From contig CAVUES010000005.1 in NCBI GenBank assembly GCA_963740555.1, forward strand, positions 124,001 through 188,000: 64,000 nt of DNA. The letters run 5' to 3'. This stretch comes from Mayfieldus sp963740555 (lineage in GTDB: Bacteria; Actinomycetota; Thermoleophilia; Solirubrobacterales; 70-9). Made by a program: the position numbers and the translations under genes. Of the stretch, positions 1 through 8,703 are shown piece by piece. Numbering within the stretch: position 1 is the stretch's first letter; each line of letters opens with the position of its first letter. Below the pieces are notes generated by a model that worked only from the letters and a program-made list of their open reading frames with translations, searched no databases and had not been told where the DNA came from.

Positions 1-753
1 GAAGGGCATCCGGATCGTCTTCGTGCCGATCATCTCGGCGGCCTCGCGCCAGTTCATCCTGCCGTCGCCGGCGAAGTTGAACGCGCCGGGCGCCTTCTTG
101 TCGAGCAGGGCGACGAGGCCTGTGACCAGATCGTCCTCGTGAATCAGCTGGAACTCGGTGTCGACCCCGTCGAGATGGGGGAAGAACAGCTGCGACTCGA
201 AGCTGCGCACGATGTAGTTCTTGACGCTGGGCCCGAAGACGATGGAGGGGCGCACGATCGTCATCACGCGGTCGGGGTGCTCGGCGGCCCAGAGCTGGCA
301 GGCGCGATCCATGTCGGCCTTGTCGCGCGCGTAGTAGAAGTCGGGCTGGCCGTGCACCGGCCAGTCCTCGGCGATCGGGACAGGGTTGTCGGCGAAGGCG
401 CCGTAGGCGGTCGCCGAGGAGGCGACGAGGAGGTGCTGGATCCCGGCCACCGAGGCTGCCTGCAGCACCGCGTTGGTGCCGTTGACGTCGACGTCGTACA
501 TCCGCGCTTCGTCGCGGATCGGATCGAGGATGAAGGCGAGGTGAATCAGGCAATCGATCTCCTCGCGCTCGAGCAGCTCCCTGATCGACTCGGAGTCGCG
601 AACGTCACCGCTCACGAACGTGGCCTTTGGGAGCGCCGCGGCCGGCGGGCGAACGTCGACGTTGACGATCCGCTCGGTCTCCTCGCGCTCCGACAGAAGC
701 TCGGTCAGGCGGGTGCCGATGTAGCCGGAGCCGCCGGTGATCAGGTACCTCAT
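1..753 (-). CDS. NAD-dependent epimerase/dehydratase (SDR), C-terminus cut by window edge
   Basis: An extended short-chain dehydrogenase of the UDP-sugar epimerase type, probably acting on a nucleotide sugar in the cytoplasm. The N-terminus reads MRYLITGGSGYIGTRL, a Rossmann TGxxGxxG nucleotide-binding motif. A YYARDK motif near residue 145 fits the catalytic YxxxK. VRPSIVFGP further on is typical of epimerases. The ATG at 753 is preceded by GAGGAGACAG, a strong ribosome binding site. About 250 codons are visible and the reading frame runs off position 1, so the substrate-binding C-terminus is missing. Family is clear; substrate is not. Confidence 0.85.
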   Translation of the reverse strand, partial: MRYLITGGSGYIGTRLTELLSEREETERIVNVDVRPPAAALPKATFVSGDVRDSESIRELLEREEIDCLIHLAFILDPIRDEARMYDVDVNGTNAVLQAASVAGIQHLLVASSATAYGAFADNPVPIAEDWPVHGQPDFYYARDKADMDRACQLWAAEHPDRVMTIVRPSIVFGPSVKNYIVRSFESQLFFPHLDGVDTEFQLIHEDDLVTGLVALLDKKAPGAFNFAGDGRMNWREAAEMIGTKTIRMPF

Positions 754-1079
754 CTGTCTCCTCCTCGGTTGCCTGCCGCCATCCTATTACTGGCTACCCA
801 GCCAGGCGCGGGCGACGACGGACGTCTATGGCCGGAAGGTCACAACTGGATTGGAACCTTCGTCCAAACTGCGCAATATTCGCGACCCGGGCCCGGGAAT
901 AGTCTTGCTCGCGGCGAAGGACTGAAACATTCCGCAAGGCGCCGTGTTAAGTTCATCAAGCAGGCGCCGATAGGCACCTAAGACTTGATTTAAGGACCGA
1001 CGAGCCAGGGGCAGGTCCACTGGTGGTACGTCCTTCGGAAGACAAGGGCTCCCTCGCGGGGGCCCTTTTCCGTTCTCGA
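754..1079. other. 326-bp intergenic region, possible small RNA
   Basis: No convincing protein gene is seen here. The right end holds a strong rho-independent terminator (1046-1069). Upstream of it, about 960-1045 contains several self-complementary pieces (GGACC at 993-997 with GGTCC at 1014-1018). Because no plus-strand gene ends here, a short plus-strand transcript ending at the terminator is possible. This is inference only. Confidence 0.3.
1046..1069. terminator. Intrinsic terminator, likely bidirectional
   Basis: GGGCTCCC and GGGGGCCC form an 8-bp stem around a TCGC loop, followed by TTTT on the plus strand. In the other direction the hairpin follows the NfeD-like gene (stop at 1080) by 11 nt and is trailed by TTGTCTT, so it can also end that minus-strand transcript. 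Confidence 0.7.
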
Positions 1080-1406
1080 TCAGTCCTGTGCCGGGTCGAT
1101 CTCGAGGGTCAAGCCGTCGATCGCGGCCACCCTCCCCACCTCACCCATCTTCATCGGGCGCGCCGCCCGCGCGTTCCAGAGCTCGCCCCGCACCCGCACC
1201 CTGCCAGACGGGTCGCACGCCTCAACGACGGTGACGCTCGCGCCAAGCAGCGCCTCGGCGCCCGTCTTGACGCGATAGCGGCGCAGGAAACGGCGCCAGA
1301 AGACGACTTCTCCAACCTCGAAGACCGCAGCCAGCACGAGGGCGGCGGCGCCGATCGGCGGCGAGAGCACGAATACGGTGAGCAGGATCGCGATCACCAC
1401 GAGCAC
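1080..1406 (-). CDS. NfeD-like membrane protein, short form
   Basis: 108-residue protein with a hydrophobic N-terminus (about residues 1-30), then a basic linker (WRRFLRRYR) and a C-terminal domain of about 60 residues resembling the OB-fold NfeD domain: a TGAEALLGASVTVVE start, a GRVRVRGELWNAR core and a short beta-rich end. NfeD proteins act with membrane stomatin/prohibitin-type proteins in membrane quality control. No such partner is visible next door. The start is GTG at 1406, since an in-frame stop lies just upstream. The ribosome binding site is weak. Confidence 0.7.
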   Translation of the reverse strand: MLVVIAILLTVFVLSPPIGAAALVLAAVFEVGEVVFWRRFLRRYRVKTGAEALLGASVTVVEACDPSGRVRVRGELWNARAARPMKMGEVGRVAAIDGLTLEIDPAQD

Positions 1407-1554
1407 GAATCAGACTCTAGGCGTGCGCGATGAATGCCCGGCCGCGATCCGCAGATATTCCAGCGACGAGCCCCGCGTCGAAGTAGGTCCTGACAAACCC
1501 CTGGGTTGACCGTTGGCTCCTCGAGGGGGTCTGCTAAAGGAGGAGCGAGATCGA

Positions 1555-2451
1555 ATGAGACCCGGTCCAGATCTATTCCGTGCGCGACTGGCGAAACTTC
1601 TAACTGCCGTGGCGGCGCTGGCGGTGGTGCTGGGGATGGTCTTGGCGGCGCTCGACCAGCCGGCGAGTGTGTCGGCGCAGCGCGCCGACCCTGCCGACCT
1701 GGCGCTGACGAAGTCCGGCAGCCCGAATCCGGTGGCGGCGGGCAGCGGGCTGACCTACACGATTCGGGTCACCGACACCGGCCCTGACCCGGCCACCAAC
1801 GCTCTCGTGAGCGACGACCTGCCCGCCGAGGTCCAGGCCAACTCGGCCACTGCCTCGAGCGGCAGCTGCAAGATCTCGGGCAAGCACGTCGACTGCATGC
1901 TCGGCACGATCAACACCCTGGACGTGCCCACTGTGACGATCAACGTCACGGTCAAGGCGAAGACCAAGCCCGGCACGATCTCCAACACCGCCTCGGTGAG
2001 CAGCGACGTGGCCGATCCCCAGCCGGCGAACAACTCCGCCACCGCGACAACCACCGTAATCGCGGCCGCTGCGGCGCCGAGCTGCGCGGGCAAGCTGGCG
2101 ACGTTGATCGGGACGCCCGGAAACGACGTCCTTGCCGGCACCAAGAAGGCCGATGTGATCGTGGCCCTTGGCGGCAACGACCTGATCTACGCCGACGGCC
2201 GCAACGACCTGATCTGCGCGGGTACGGGCAACGACAAGGTTTTCGGTGGCCCTGGCAACGATGCCATCCTCGGTGGCGGCGGGGCCGACCGGCTGCTCGG
2301 TGGCAGCGGCGATGACGTGCTCAGAGGCCGGCGCGGCCGGGACGTTCTGCGCGGCCGCAGGGGCAATGACCTGCTGGCCGGCGGCCGCAGCATCGACTCC
2401 TGCCGGGGCGGCCACGGACGCGACACGCTGCGCAGCTGCGAACGGCACTGA
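1555..2451 (+). CDS. Secreted DUF11 / RTX-type calcium-binding repeat protein
   Basis: About 298 residues. An N-terminal hydrophobic stretch (about 16-32) followed by AQRADPADL looks like a secretion signal. Residues about 45-160 are a DUF11 beta-sandwich, with TKSGSPNPVAAGSGLTYTI and NTASVSSDVADPQPANNSA. The C-terminal third carries RTX-like nonapeptides (GTPGNDVLAGT, GGNDLIYADG, GGPGNDAILGG, GGSGDDVLRGR), which in this family bind calcium outside the cell. Arginine replaces glycine in several repeats. The ATG at 1555 was chosen over the earlier in-frame start because AAAGGAGGAGCG lies just upstream. A second, shorter RTX protein is at 55434. Confidence 0.82.
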   Translation: MRPGPDLFRARLAKLLTAVAALAVVLGMVLAALDQPASVSAQRADPADLALTKSGSPNPVAAGSGLTYTIRVTDTGPDPATNALVSDDLPAEVQANSATASSGSCKISGKHVDCMLGTINTLDVPTVTINVTVKAKTKPGTISNTASVSSDVADPQPANNSATATTTVIAAAAAPSCAGKLATLIGTPGNDVLAGTKKADVIVALGGNDLIYADGRNDLICAGTGNDKVFGGPGNDAILGGGGADRLLGGSGDDVLRGRRGRDVLRGRRGNDLLAGGRSIDSCRGGHGRDTLRSCERH

Positions 2452-2479
2452 TCGACACGCAGGCACTCCATCAATGGAG

Positions 2480-2550
2480 AGGCGCCTACCGGAATCGAAC
2501 CGGTGTAAACGGCTTTGCAGGCCGCTGCGTAACCACTCCGCCAAGGCGCC
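2480..2550 (-). tRNA. tRNA-Cys (GCA)
   Basis: The minus strand folds as a 71-nt tRNA: acceptor GGCGCCT pairs with AGGCGCC, discriminator U, anticodon loop with GCA inside CTGCAAAG, and T-loop GGTTCGATTCC. U73 is the usual cysteine identity base. CCA is not encoded. Confidence 0.96.
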
Positions 2551-2589
2551 CGGAGTGCGGCCAAGCGTAGCGAGCGCCTAGGCGAAGGC

Positions 2590-3468
2590 TCAGCTCTTCT
2601 TCGACTTCTCAGATTTCGCGCTCTGGAGGCCCATCCACTCGAGAATCGGCCCCGGATTCTTGATCCCAAACTCGTTCTTGAGCCGTTCCTCGATCACGTC
2701 GGCGTCGACGCCGGCGATCAGCTGCTGAAGGGCCAGCAGGCGCGCGCCTTCGCTGATTCCCTCGGGCGTCCCCTGCGGGACGGTTTTGCGGCGCCGGCCA
2801 AGCCGGCGCCGCAGCTCAGCGGACTCCTGGCCTTCATCGTCCTCCTCTGGGGCGCCGTTGCGGGCGTCCCAGACGTCGGTTCGCTCGACCCCGACGTCGG
2901 CGCCCATCTTCTGGATCGCGCGATCGAAGGCGGCGCGCAGGTTGTCGAGCTGCGATTGCACGCTGTTCAGCTCCCCCAGCACCCCGGCTGTGAGATCGGA
3001 GACGCGCTGCATCTGATCGGACGTGACGCTCTCCGCCTGGCGCCTGGTGTCGTCGATCAGCTGGCGAGCCTCAAGGCGCGCCTCCTCGCGGATCTTCTCC
3101 GCCGCGTCCTCGGCGGCCTCGAGGACTCGTTGAACCTCGCTGTTGGTGCGCGAGATCAGCGACACTGCGTCGCTGGAGGCGACGGGCTCATCGCGGGTTG
3201 CCGTGTCGGTCTGTGCCGCTTCGCGGATCTTCTCCGCCGCGTCGTCGGCGGCCTCCAGGAGCTGCTTCACCTCTTTGCTGCTCGTCTCCAGCAGCGAAGA
3301 GACGTTGCCCGCGTCCTGCCGCGGCTTCGCGGACGTCTGGCTCTTCTCGGCCTGCGCCTGCTTGGCGGCCGCCTCGTCGGGCTTTTGGGCTCGCGAGCCA
3401 CTGTCTCGGCGCAAGCTGCGGCGCCTCTTTCGCTGGGCTTGGGTCTGTTTGCGATTCGACTCGGTCAT
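2590..3468 (-). CDS. Coiled-coil protein with two tandem helical repeats
   Basis: About 292 residues and no recognised enzyme domain. A basic N-terminus (KRRRSLRRDSGSR) is followed by two similar segments: SSKEVKQLLEAADDAAEKI near residue 65 and TNSEVQRVLEAAEDAAEKI near 110. Then comes a long charged coiled coil (EEARLEARQLIDDTRRQAE) like those of DivIVA/GvpG-type scaffolds. The C-terminus has GIKNPGPILEWMGL. The start is ATG at 3468, because the longer in-frame extension would run through the tRNA-Gly gene. It lies between two tRNA genes. Function unknown; a polar or cell-division scaffold is possible by analogy only. Confidence 0.7.
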   Translation of the reverse strand: MTESNRKQTQAQRKRRRSLRRDSGSRAQKPDEAAAKQAQAEKSQTSAKPRQDAGNVSSLLETSSKEVKQLLEAADDAAEKIREAAQTDTATRDEPVASSDAVSLISRTNSEVQRVLEAAEDAAEKIREEARLEARQLIDDTRRQAESVTSDQMQRVSDLTAGVLGELNSVQSQLDNLRAAFDRAIQKMGADVGVERTDVWDARNGAPEEDDEGQESAELRRRLGRRRKTVPQGTPEGISEGARLLALQQLIAGVDADVIEERLKNEFGIKNPGPILEWMGLQSAKSEKSKKS

Positions 3469-3491
3469 TGTGCGCTCAGTACGGCTGATGG

Positions 3492-3565
3492 AGCGGCTGA
3501 TGGGATTCGAACCCACGACCTTCTGCATGGCAAGCAGACGCTCTAGCCAACTGAGCTACAGCCGC
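3492..3565 (-). tRNA. tRNA-Gly (GCC)
   Basis: The minus strand gives a 74-nt cloverleaf: acceptor GCGGCTG with CAGCCGC, discriminator U, anticodon stem TCTGC/GCAGA around TTGCCAT (anticodon GCC), T-arm GTGGGTTCGAATCCCAT. Confidence 0.96.
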
Positions 3566-3578
3566 CCGGGATTGATCG

Positions 3579-3584
3579 AGTATA
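3579..3584 (-). promoter_or_regulatory. -10 box of tRNA-Gly promoter
   Basis: A perfect -10 hexamer, TATACT on the minus strand, lies 13 nt before the tRNA-Gly 5' end. No good -35 hexamer is seen at the expected distance. Confidence 0.6.
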
Positions 3585-3687
3585 GCTTCGGTCTCCCGCC
3601 CTCACGCACCACTACTCGCAGCCTGAAATCGACGAATCAACGCCATTTACTGCCCGATCTGGTAATCCTTAAAACCGGGTATTGGGT

Positions 3688-3707
3688 GGATCCCCTCGCG
3701 GGGATCC
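3688..3707. other. Perfect stem-loop upstream of the serine protease
   Basis: GGATCCCC and GGGGATCC form an 8-bp stem with a TCGC loop, 34 nt before the protease start at 3742. No T-run follows on either strand, so it is not a standard terminator. It may sit in the 5' untranslated region of the protease transcript. Confidence 0.5.
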
Positions 3708-3741
3708 CGACTACGAGGCAAAAGATGGGGGTCCCACCAGC

Positions 3742-4734
3742 ATGCATTGCAATCGACTTCTGACGCTCCTTGTTTCGGTTGCTCTTTGCGTATTCGCGCT
3801 CGCGCCTTCTGCAGCGTCCGCGTGGGCACCGGCCAGCTCGGCCACCATCCACCCCGGCGTGCAGGTCTTCACCGCCGGAGCGCAGTGCACGTCCAACTTC
3901 GTCTACCAGGACGGCTCCGACGTGTACCTCGGCCAGGCGGCCCACTGCTCCGGCACCGGATCGAGCACCGACACCGACGGCTGCAGCAGCGCCTCGCTGC
4001 CGATCGGCACGCCGGTCGACATCAGCGGCGCCAGCAGGCCCGGCACGCTGGCCTACAACTCCTGGCTGACGATGCAGGCAAGACATGAAGCCGACGCCGA
4101 CACCTGCGCATACAACGATCTGGCCCTGATCAAGATCGACCCTGCTGACGTCAGCAGCGTCAACCCATCTGTGCCCGTATTCGGCGGCCCGACGGGCCTC
4201 GGCAGCTGGGGGGGTCCCGGCTCGACGGTCTATACCTACGGCAACTCCGAGCTTCGCGGCGGCGTCTCCGCCCTGAGCGCGAAGCAGGGGGTCGTGGTCG
4301 ACAGCACGGCAAGCGGCTGGAGCCACGACGTCTACACGGTGACGCCGGGGATTCCCGGGGACTCGGGAAGCGGCTTCCTGGACGCAAACGGCGGAGCGAT
4401 CGGCATCCTGAGCACGGTCGAGATCGCCCCGCTTGCAGGAGCCAACGGCGTCGGGGACCTACCGAGCGAGATCGGTTACGCCCGCGCGAACGGCGTCCCA
4501 GGCCTGCAGCTTGTGGCTGGCACCCAGCCCTACAGCGCCACGGCTGCCGGAGCCGTTGCCAAGGGAGTCGGAGTCCGGATCAGCTCGAGCCGGGTCCGCA
4601 AGCGGCGCGCCGGGGCTGCCAGGCATCGCTCGTGCGCGAAGAACCGGCTCGGAGGGCGGGCTCGATCGGCGTCTCGCCCGAAAGCAAATCGAAAGCGGGG
4701 CCGGTCGTGCCATCCGTCCGCAGGCAGACGCTGA
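3742..4734 (+). CDS. Secreted trypsin-like serine protease (S1 fold)
   Basis: 330 residues. A typical signal peptide (hydrophobic 5-22, cleavage near AAS-A at 24-27) points to export. The catalytic triad is readable: His68 in GQAAHC, Asp126 in NDLALIKID, Ser208 in PGIPGDSGSGF. Cysteines 49 and 69 flank the histidine as in chymotrypsin-fold enzymes. From about residue 283 the sequence turns into an Arg/Lys-rich tail unlike the rest, so the 3' end may be frameshifted. The ATG at 3742 begins the signal peptide directly; upstream in-frame codons would spoil it. The ribosome binding site is weak. Confidence 0.85.
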   Translation: MHCNRLLTLLVSVALCVFALAPSAASAWAPASSATIHPGVQVFTAGAQCTSNFVYQDGSDVYLGQAAHCSGTGSSTDTDGCSSASLPIGTPVDISGASRPGTLAYNSWLTMQARHEADADTCAYNDLALIKIDPADVSSVNPSVPVFGGPTGLGSWGGPGSTVYTYGNSELRGGVSALSAKQGVVVDSTASGWSHDVYTVTPGIPGDSGSGFLDANGGAIGILSTVEIAPLAGANGVGDLPSEIGYARANGVPGLQLVAGTQPYSATAAGAVAKGVGVRISSSRVRKRRAGAARHRSCAKNRLGGRARSASRPKANRKRGRSCHPSAGRR

Positions 4735-4917
4735 CGATCAGATAGCCGAAGCCGACCCCGAAGGGGCGGGCCGATCTTGTCGTGGCCGCCGTCGCGACGG
4801 GAGAGCGCCGCGGAGAACCGGTGCGCATGCTCGACGCGGCCCTTCTTCAGATCAATCAGGCAACCAGCCAGAAGGGCTGAATAGCCTTAAAGGCCTGAGC
4901 TGATCCAGTCGGACAGC

Positions 4918-5240
4918 CTGCCGCCGCGAGGGATTCCTTCGAGCGGACGACATCCGGGCTGGCGGCGCTGATCTCGCGCTACGACACCGCTTACTGGTCC
5001 CGCTACGACCTCTACCCCCACCCGACCCCCAACATCTCCAGCCCCGCCTATCACCTCCTCCACTTCAGGCAACTGATCGCGCTGGACCGCCTCTTGACGC
5101 GCCCCCAGCTGAAGCCGGTGATCGAGCGGTTCGAGCAGTACCGCGGCATGCGGGCCAACCGGATGCGGGCGACCGCCGAGAAGGTCGCGTTTCGCCGTAG
5201 GGTTCCACCTAACCCTGTGCTTGCCCACCGACCCCTTCAG
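4918..5240 (+). pseudogene. Glucuronyl C5-epimerase remnant (C-terminal end only)
   Basis: One open frame reads SGLAALISRYDTAYWSRYDL, then YPHPTPNISSPAYHLLHF and LKPVIERFEQY. This matches the C-terminal domain of D-glucuronyl C5-epimerases, which convert glucuronate to iduronate in heparosan-like polymers. The N-terminal three quarters are missing and no start is visible. The frame continues without a stop into the deacetylase fragment that follows, so the two remnants are joined by deletion. Confidence 0.7.
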
Positions 5241-5279
5241 CGGGAGGCAAGGCCCGCCGTCGTCCCGCGGCCCAAGTCG

Positions 5280-5612
5280 AAGCGCTCCGACGTGCTGATC
5301 CCGATGGCCTGGCCGGAGGTCGAAGAGCTGCGGGACGCCGGCTGGGAGATCGGCTCCCACACCAAGTCGTACCCCAAGCTGACCGAGGTCTCCGGCGGGC
5401 GGCTCGTCGCGGAATTCGGCGAATCCGGCCGCAAGTGCGAGCAGGTGTTCGGCGCCTGCGCCTCGACCGCCTATCCCTACGCGGACCACAACGACGACCC
5501 GCGCGCGTTCCGCCTCAAGGTCTCGCCGCTCGTCCGCCGCGGCCGCGGCTCGGCGGCCTGGCCGCTGGTGGCGGGCACGCTGCGCTCGCTGAAGCGAAGG
5601 ATGACGGGCTGA
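5280..5612 (+). pseudogene. Polysaccharide deacetylase remnant (NodB-type)
   Basis: The same frame as the preceding remnant encodes WPEVEELRDAGWEIGSHTKS and later STAYPYADHNDDP. These correspond to the histidine motif and a later conserved segment of NodB-family deacetylases. The first motif (TFDDG-like) and the N-terminus are absent. Its stop TGA (5610-5612) overlaps the start of the flippase gene. It differs clearly from the intact deacetylase at 8704, so it is not a recent copy of it. Confidence 0.7.
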
Positions 5613-7162
5613 CTCCCAACGACGACCCGCCGCCAGAGGAGGAGCTCGACGAGGCGTCTCTCGCGGAGTCGGAGGTCGACCCTGGTGGCCTCACCGACAC
5701 GGTCGTCCGCGGCGTCGGGCTGGCGGGCATCGGTTACGTGGTGGCGCAGGCGCTGACCCTGGGCTTCTACGTGGTCCTCGCGAGGCTGGCCACGCCGCAG
5801 GACTTCGGGCGATTCGCGGCCGGGTCCCTGCTGGTCAACGTCGGCCTCCTGTTCACGGAGTCCGGCATGCTGGCCGCGTTGATCCATCGCGAGGATCGGA
5901 TCGACGAGGCCGCCAGCACGGCCACCGTCGCCATCGCGGCGGCGGGACTGCTCTTCAGCCTGCTCGCGTTGGCGGCCTCGCCGCTGATCGGGATGCTCTT
6001 CCACAGCTCGGAGGTCGGGAAGATCGCCGCCGCCAGCTCCGGACTGCTCTTCGTGCGAGCCCTGTTGATCGTCCCCCAGGCGCTGCTGCAGCGGCGTTTC
6101 TCCTTTCTGCGGCGGTTGATCGTCGAACCCGCCGGCGTGGTCGTGTTCGGGGTCATCGCCGTGATCGCGACCGCCCACGGGCTCGGCGCCTGGGGGCTCG
6201 TGATCGGCTATTACGCCGCCGCGGTGGCGGACGTGATCCTCTCCTGGGGGCTCGTGCGCTGGCGGCCGCGGATCCACCAGATATCGTTCGCGATGTGGAG
6301 AGAGTTGGCCCGCTACGGCAGGTACGTGCTGGCGGCTCACGCCGTGATGCTGGGGGGCGAACAGCTCCCCGTGCTGCTGATCGGACGTTTCTCCGGCGCG
6401 GGGTCCCTGGGTCAGTACCGTTACGCAGGCCGCCTCAGCGCGACCCCTGTGGCGTTGGTGATCCAGGCGGGCTCCTACGTCCTCTTCCCGGCTTTTGCCC
6501 GGATCACCGACGAGCGGGAGCGATTTCGAGCGGCGATGGTTCGCTCGCTGCGGCTGATGTGCACCCTCTCCTTCCCCCTCGTCCTGATCATGATCCCGCT
6601 CGGGGTGCCGACGGCGGTGATCGTGTTCGGCAAGGTCTGGAAGGAGGCCGGCTACGCGACCATGACACTGGCTCCCGCGGCGGCCGCCGGGACCCTGATC
6701 TCCTTCGCCTCCGAGGTGCTGAAAGCCGACGGGCACCCCGAGATCCTCACCCGGGTCCACATCGTCCTCTTCACGCTCTCCACCCTCGCGATGATCGCCC
6801 TGCTGCCTCTCGGCCTGCTCGGCGTCACCGCCGGCATCTCGCTCGGCACCCTCGGTGCCTCGATGTACGCGCTCGCCAGGGTCCGCCGCCTCAACCGGAT
6901 CTCGGTCGGCGAGCTGGCCCGCGCGATGCTTCCCCCCGCGGTGGCGGCCCTTCTGATGGCGGCGGTCCTCGTGCCGGTCGAGTTCCTGCTCGTCGACGCC
7001 GCCTCAAGGGGGACCGTCGTCGGCCTTTGCCTGATACTCGCCGAGGGGTTGGTTGGGCTCGCCATCTACGCGGCGATCATGGCGGCGATCTCGCCGGATA
7101 CCATCGCTGAGGTGCGAGGGCTGATCGCGAGACTGCTGCGGCGGGACCACGCCGCCGACTGA
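5609..7162 (+). CDS. Polysaccharide flippase, Wzx/MOP family
   Basis: About 517 residues with some 12-14 membrane segments. The conserved start region is GIGYVVAQALTLGFYVVLAR and the loop LATPQDFGRFAAGSL is typical of Wzx-like exporters, which move lipid-linked glycans across the membrane. The C-terminal half (RYGRYVLAAHAVML, PVLLIGRFSGAGSLGQYRYA) fits the same fold. No ATG, GTG or TTG occurs at a sensible place. The best start is CTG at 5609, in a CTGA overlap with the upstream remnant's stop and 8 nt after GAAGCGAAGG. A glycosyltransferase follows 5 nt downstream, so the two are probably cotranscribed. Confidence 0.85.
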   Translation: MTPNDDPPPEEELDEASLAESEVDPGGLTDTVVRGVGLAGIGYVVAQALTLGFYVVLARLATPQDFGRFAAGSLLVNVGLLFTESGMLAALIHREDRIDEAASTATVAIAAAGLLFSLLALAASPLIGMLFHSSEVGKIAAASSGLLFVRALLIVPQALLQRRFSFLRRLIVEPAGVVVFGVIAVIATAHGLGAWGLVIGYYAAAVADVILSWGLVRWRPRIHQISFAMWRELARYGRYVLAAHAVMLGGEQLPVLLIGRFSGAGSLGQYRYAGRLSATPVALVIQAGSYVLFPAFARITDERERFRAAMVRSLRLMCTLSFPLVLIMIPLGVPTAVIVFGKVWKEAGYATMTLAPAAAAGTLISFASEVLKADGHPEILTRVHIVLFTLSTLAMIALLPLGLLGVTAGISLGTLGASMYALARVRRLNRISVGELARAMLPPAVAALLMAAVLVPVEFLLVDAASRGTVVGLCLILAEGLVGLAIYAAIMAAISPDTIAEVRGLIARLLRRDHAAD

Positions 7163-7167
7163 CCACG

Positions 7168-8124
7168 ATGGCGCCGACCTACTCCGTCATCGTCACCGCC
7201 TACAACGAGGAAGAGTTCATTGCTTCGGCCCTCGACTCGGTGCTCGCGCAGACGCACGACGACTTCGAGCTGATCGTGGTCGACGACGGCTCGACCGACA
7301 ACACCGTCGAGGCCATCCTCCCCTTCGAGGCGGACCCCAGAGTACGGCTGATTCGCCAGCCCAATATGGGGCTTTCGGCCGCTCGCAACGCTGCCATCGA
7401 GGCGAGTGACACGGAGCGGGTGTCGTTCCTGGACAGCGACGACCTCTGGATGCCCAACTACCTGGAGCAGGTTCACGCCGCGCTGGAGTCGCGCCCGGAC
7501 GCCGGCTTCGCTTACACCGATGCCTGGCGGCTGGAGTTTTCGACCGGCCTCTTCTACCGCGCCTCGGCGATGTCCCGCCGGAATCCTCCAGCTCGACCTC
7601 CCCGGGATCCGACCGAGTTCCTGCGACTGCTGATCGCCAGGGGCAACTTCATATTCGTCTCGGTGACCGTGCGGCGTGCGGCGCTCGAGGCCGTCGGCTA
7701 CTTCAGTACCTCGCTGACCGCGTGCGAGGACTACGACCTCTGGATCAGGATACTGGCGCGAGGGTACGGCGCTGTGCGGGCGGGCAGGCCCGGTGATCGC
7801 CTGGCGGTGAAGCGGGACAGGATCACGGCGATGTCGGATGACCACCACAACATGACCTCGAATCTGCGCGAGGTCTGCCGCCTGACCGAGGTCGAGTACG
7901 ACGTGCCCGACGACGTCAAGGTTGTGGCCCACGACCGGGGCGCGGCCCTGGATCGCGAAGTCGAGGTGATCGACGGGAAGGCCACCGGGCGTGCTGCCCT
8001 GATGGAGCTCCGCTCGCGGCTCGGCGCCCTGCGCAGGGCGGCGCTGCGGCGCCGGATCTGGTACGAGGAGACACCGCCGGAGGTTGCTGCGGCCTTCCCG
8101 GCGCTGGCTAGACGATCGGATTGA
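7168..8124 (+). CDS. Glycosyltransferase family 2
   Basis: 318 residues. It opens with YSVIVTAYNEEEFIASALDS and continues LIVVDDGSTDNT, the nucleotide-sugar binding half of a GT-A fold. FLDSDDLW near residue 90 is the metal-binding DxD region, and EDYDLWIRI near 190 supplies the usual acceptor-side acidic motif. No membrane segment is seen, so it is probably cytoplasmic and builds the glycan exported by the flippase just upstream. The ATG at 7168 is 5 nt after the flippase stop. Sugar and acceptor cannot be told. Confidence 0.9.
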   Translation: MAPTYSVIVTAYNEEEFIASALDSVLAQTHDDFELIVVDDGSTDNTVEAILPFEADPRVRLIRQPNMGLSAARNAAIEASDTERVSFLDSDDLWMPNYLEQVHAALESRPDAGFAYTDAWRLEFSTGLFYRASAMSRRNPPARPPRDPTEFLRLLIARGNFIFVSVTVRRAALEAVGYFSTSLTACEDYDLWIRILARGYGAVRAGRPGDRLAVKRDRITAMSDDHHNMTSNLREVCRLTEVEYDVPDDVKVVAHDRGAALDREVEVIDGKATGRAALMELRSRLGALRRAALRRRIWYEETPPEVAAAFPALARRSD

Positions 8125-8146
8125 CGCCGTCGGCGGATCGCGACTT

Positions 8147-8550
8147 TCAGGCAGGCTCGAGCTCGGACATCAGGTCGCGCAGGTCGAGCGGCCGGATGTA
8201 GATGTCGAGGCCGCCATCCTTGCGATGCGGCCAGATCTCCCTGGGCCGATCCCAGTACAGCTCCAAGCCGATTCCATCGGAGTCATTCAGATCGAGGGCC
8301 TCGCTGACGCCGTGATCGGAGGCGCCGCCTAGCGGGATCCTCGCCTCGCCGAGGCGCCGCAGGGCGTCGGCAAGCCCGCGGGGGGTCGGGCAGCGGATCG
8401 CCACGTGGTAGATACCGGTCGTCCCCGGCGCTGGCGGGCTCCCGCCCGCCGACTCCCAGGTGTTGAGGCCAATGTGGTGGTGATAGCCGCCGGCGGATGT
8501 GAACGCGGCCTGCTCACCCATGCGATCCTGAAGCTCGAAGCCAAGCGTCT
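8147..8550 (-). pseudogene. Decayed copy of a VOC (glyoxalase-fold) gene
   Basis: From 8521 down the frame reads GGYHHHIGLNTWESAGGSP and then DHGVSEALDLNDSDG, closely matching the intact VOC gene at 10324-10833. Similarity continues a few codons upstream of the ATG at 8521 (TLGFELQDR) and then stops. The first 38 or so residues, including the GHVHLKV metal-binding histidine of the intact copy, are gone. The remaining protein would lack half of its metal site. Divergence from the intact copy (about one third of residues) suggests an old duplication. Confidence 0.7.
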
Positions 8551-8703
8551 CGGCTACAGGACGTTCTTGCTTCGAGACCCAGCCGAAGGCAGTGGTCGAG
8601 AAATCCTAAAGCTGTCTGCGCTGGAGGTCGATGGGCAAATGTCCGGGGGCCGTGGTGGCCTTGCCCCCAAGGCTCGTCAATCAATTCCAGCATAAGCGCC
8701 AAG

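Noticed and set aside
3688..3707. Hairpin as a terminator before the protease
   Set aside because: No T-run on either strand and no gene ending just upstream on the plus strand.
4735..4917. Small gene between the protease and the epimerase remnant
   Set aside because: Open stretches exist in more than one frame, but none has a start with a ribosome site or a recognisable family. It may be protease 3' debris.
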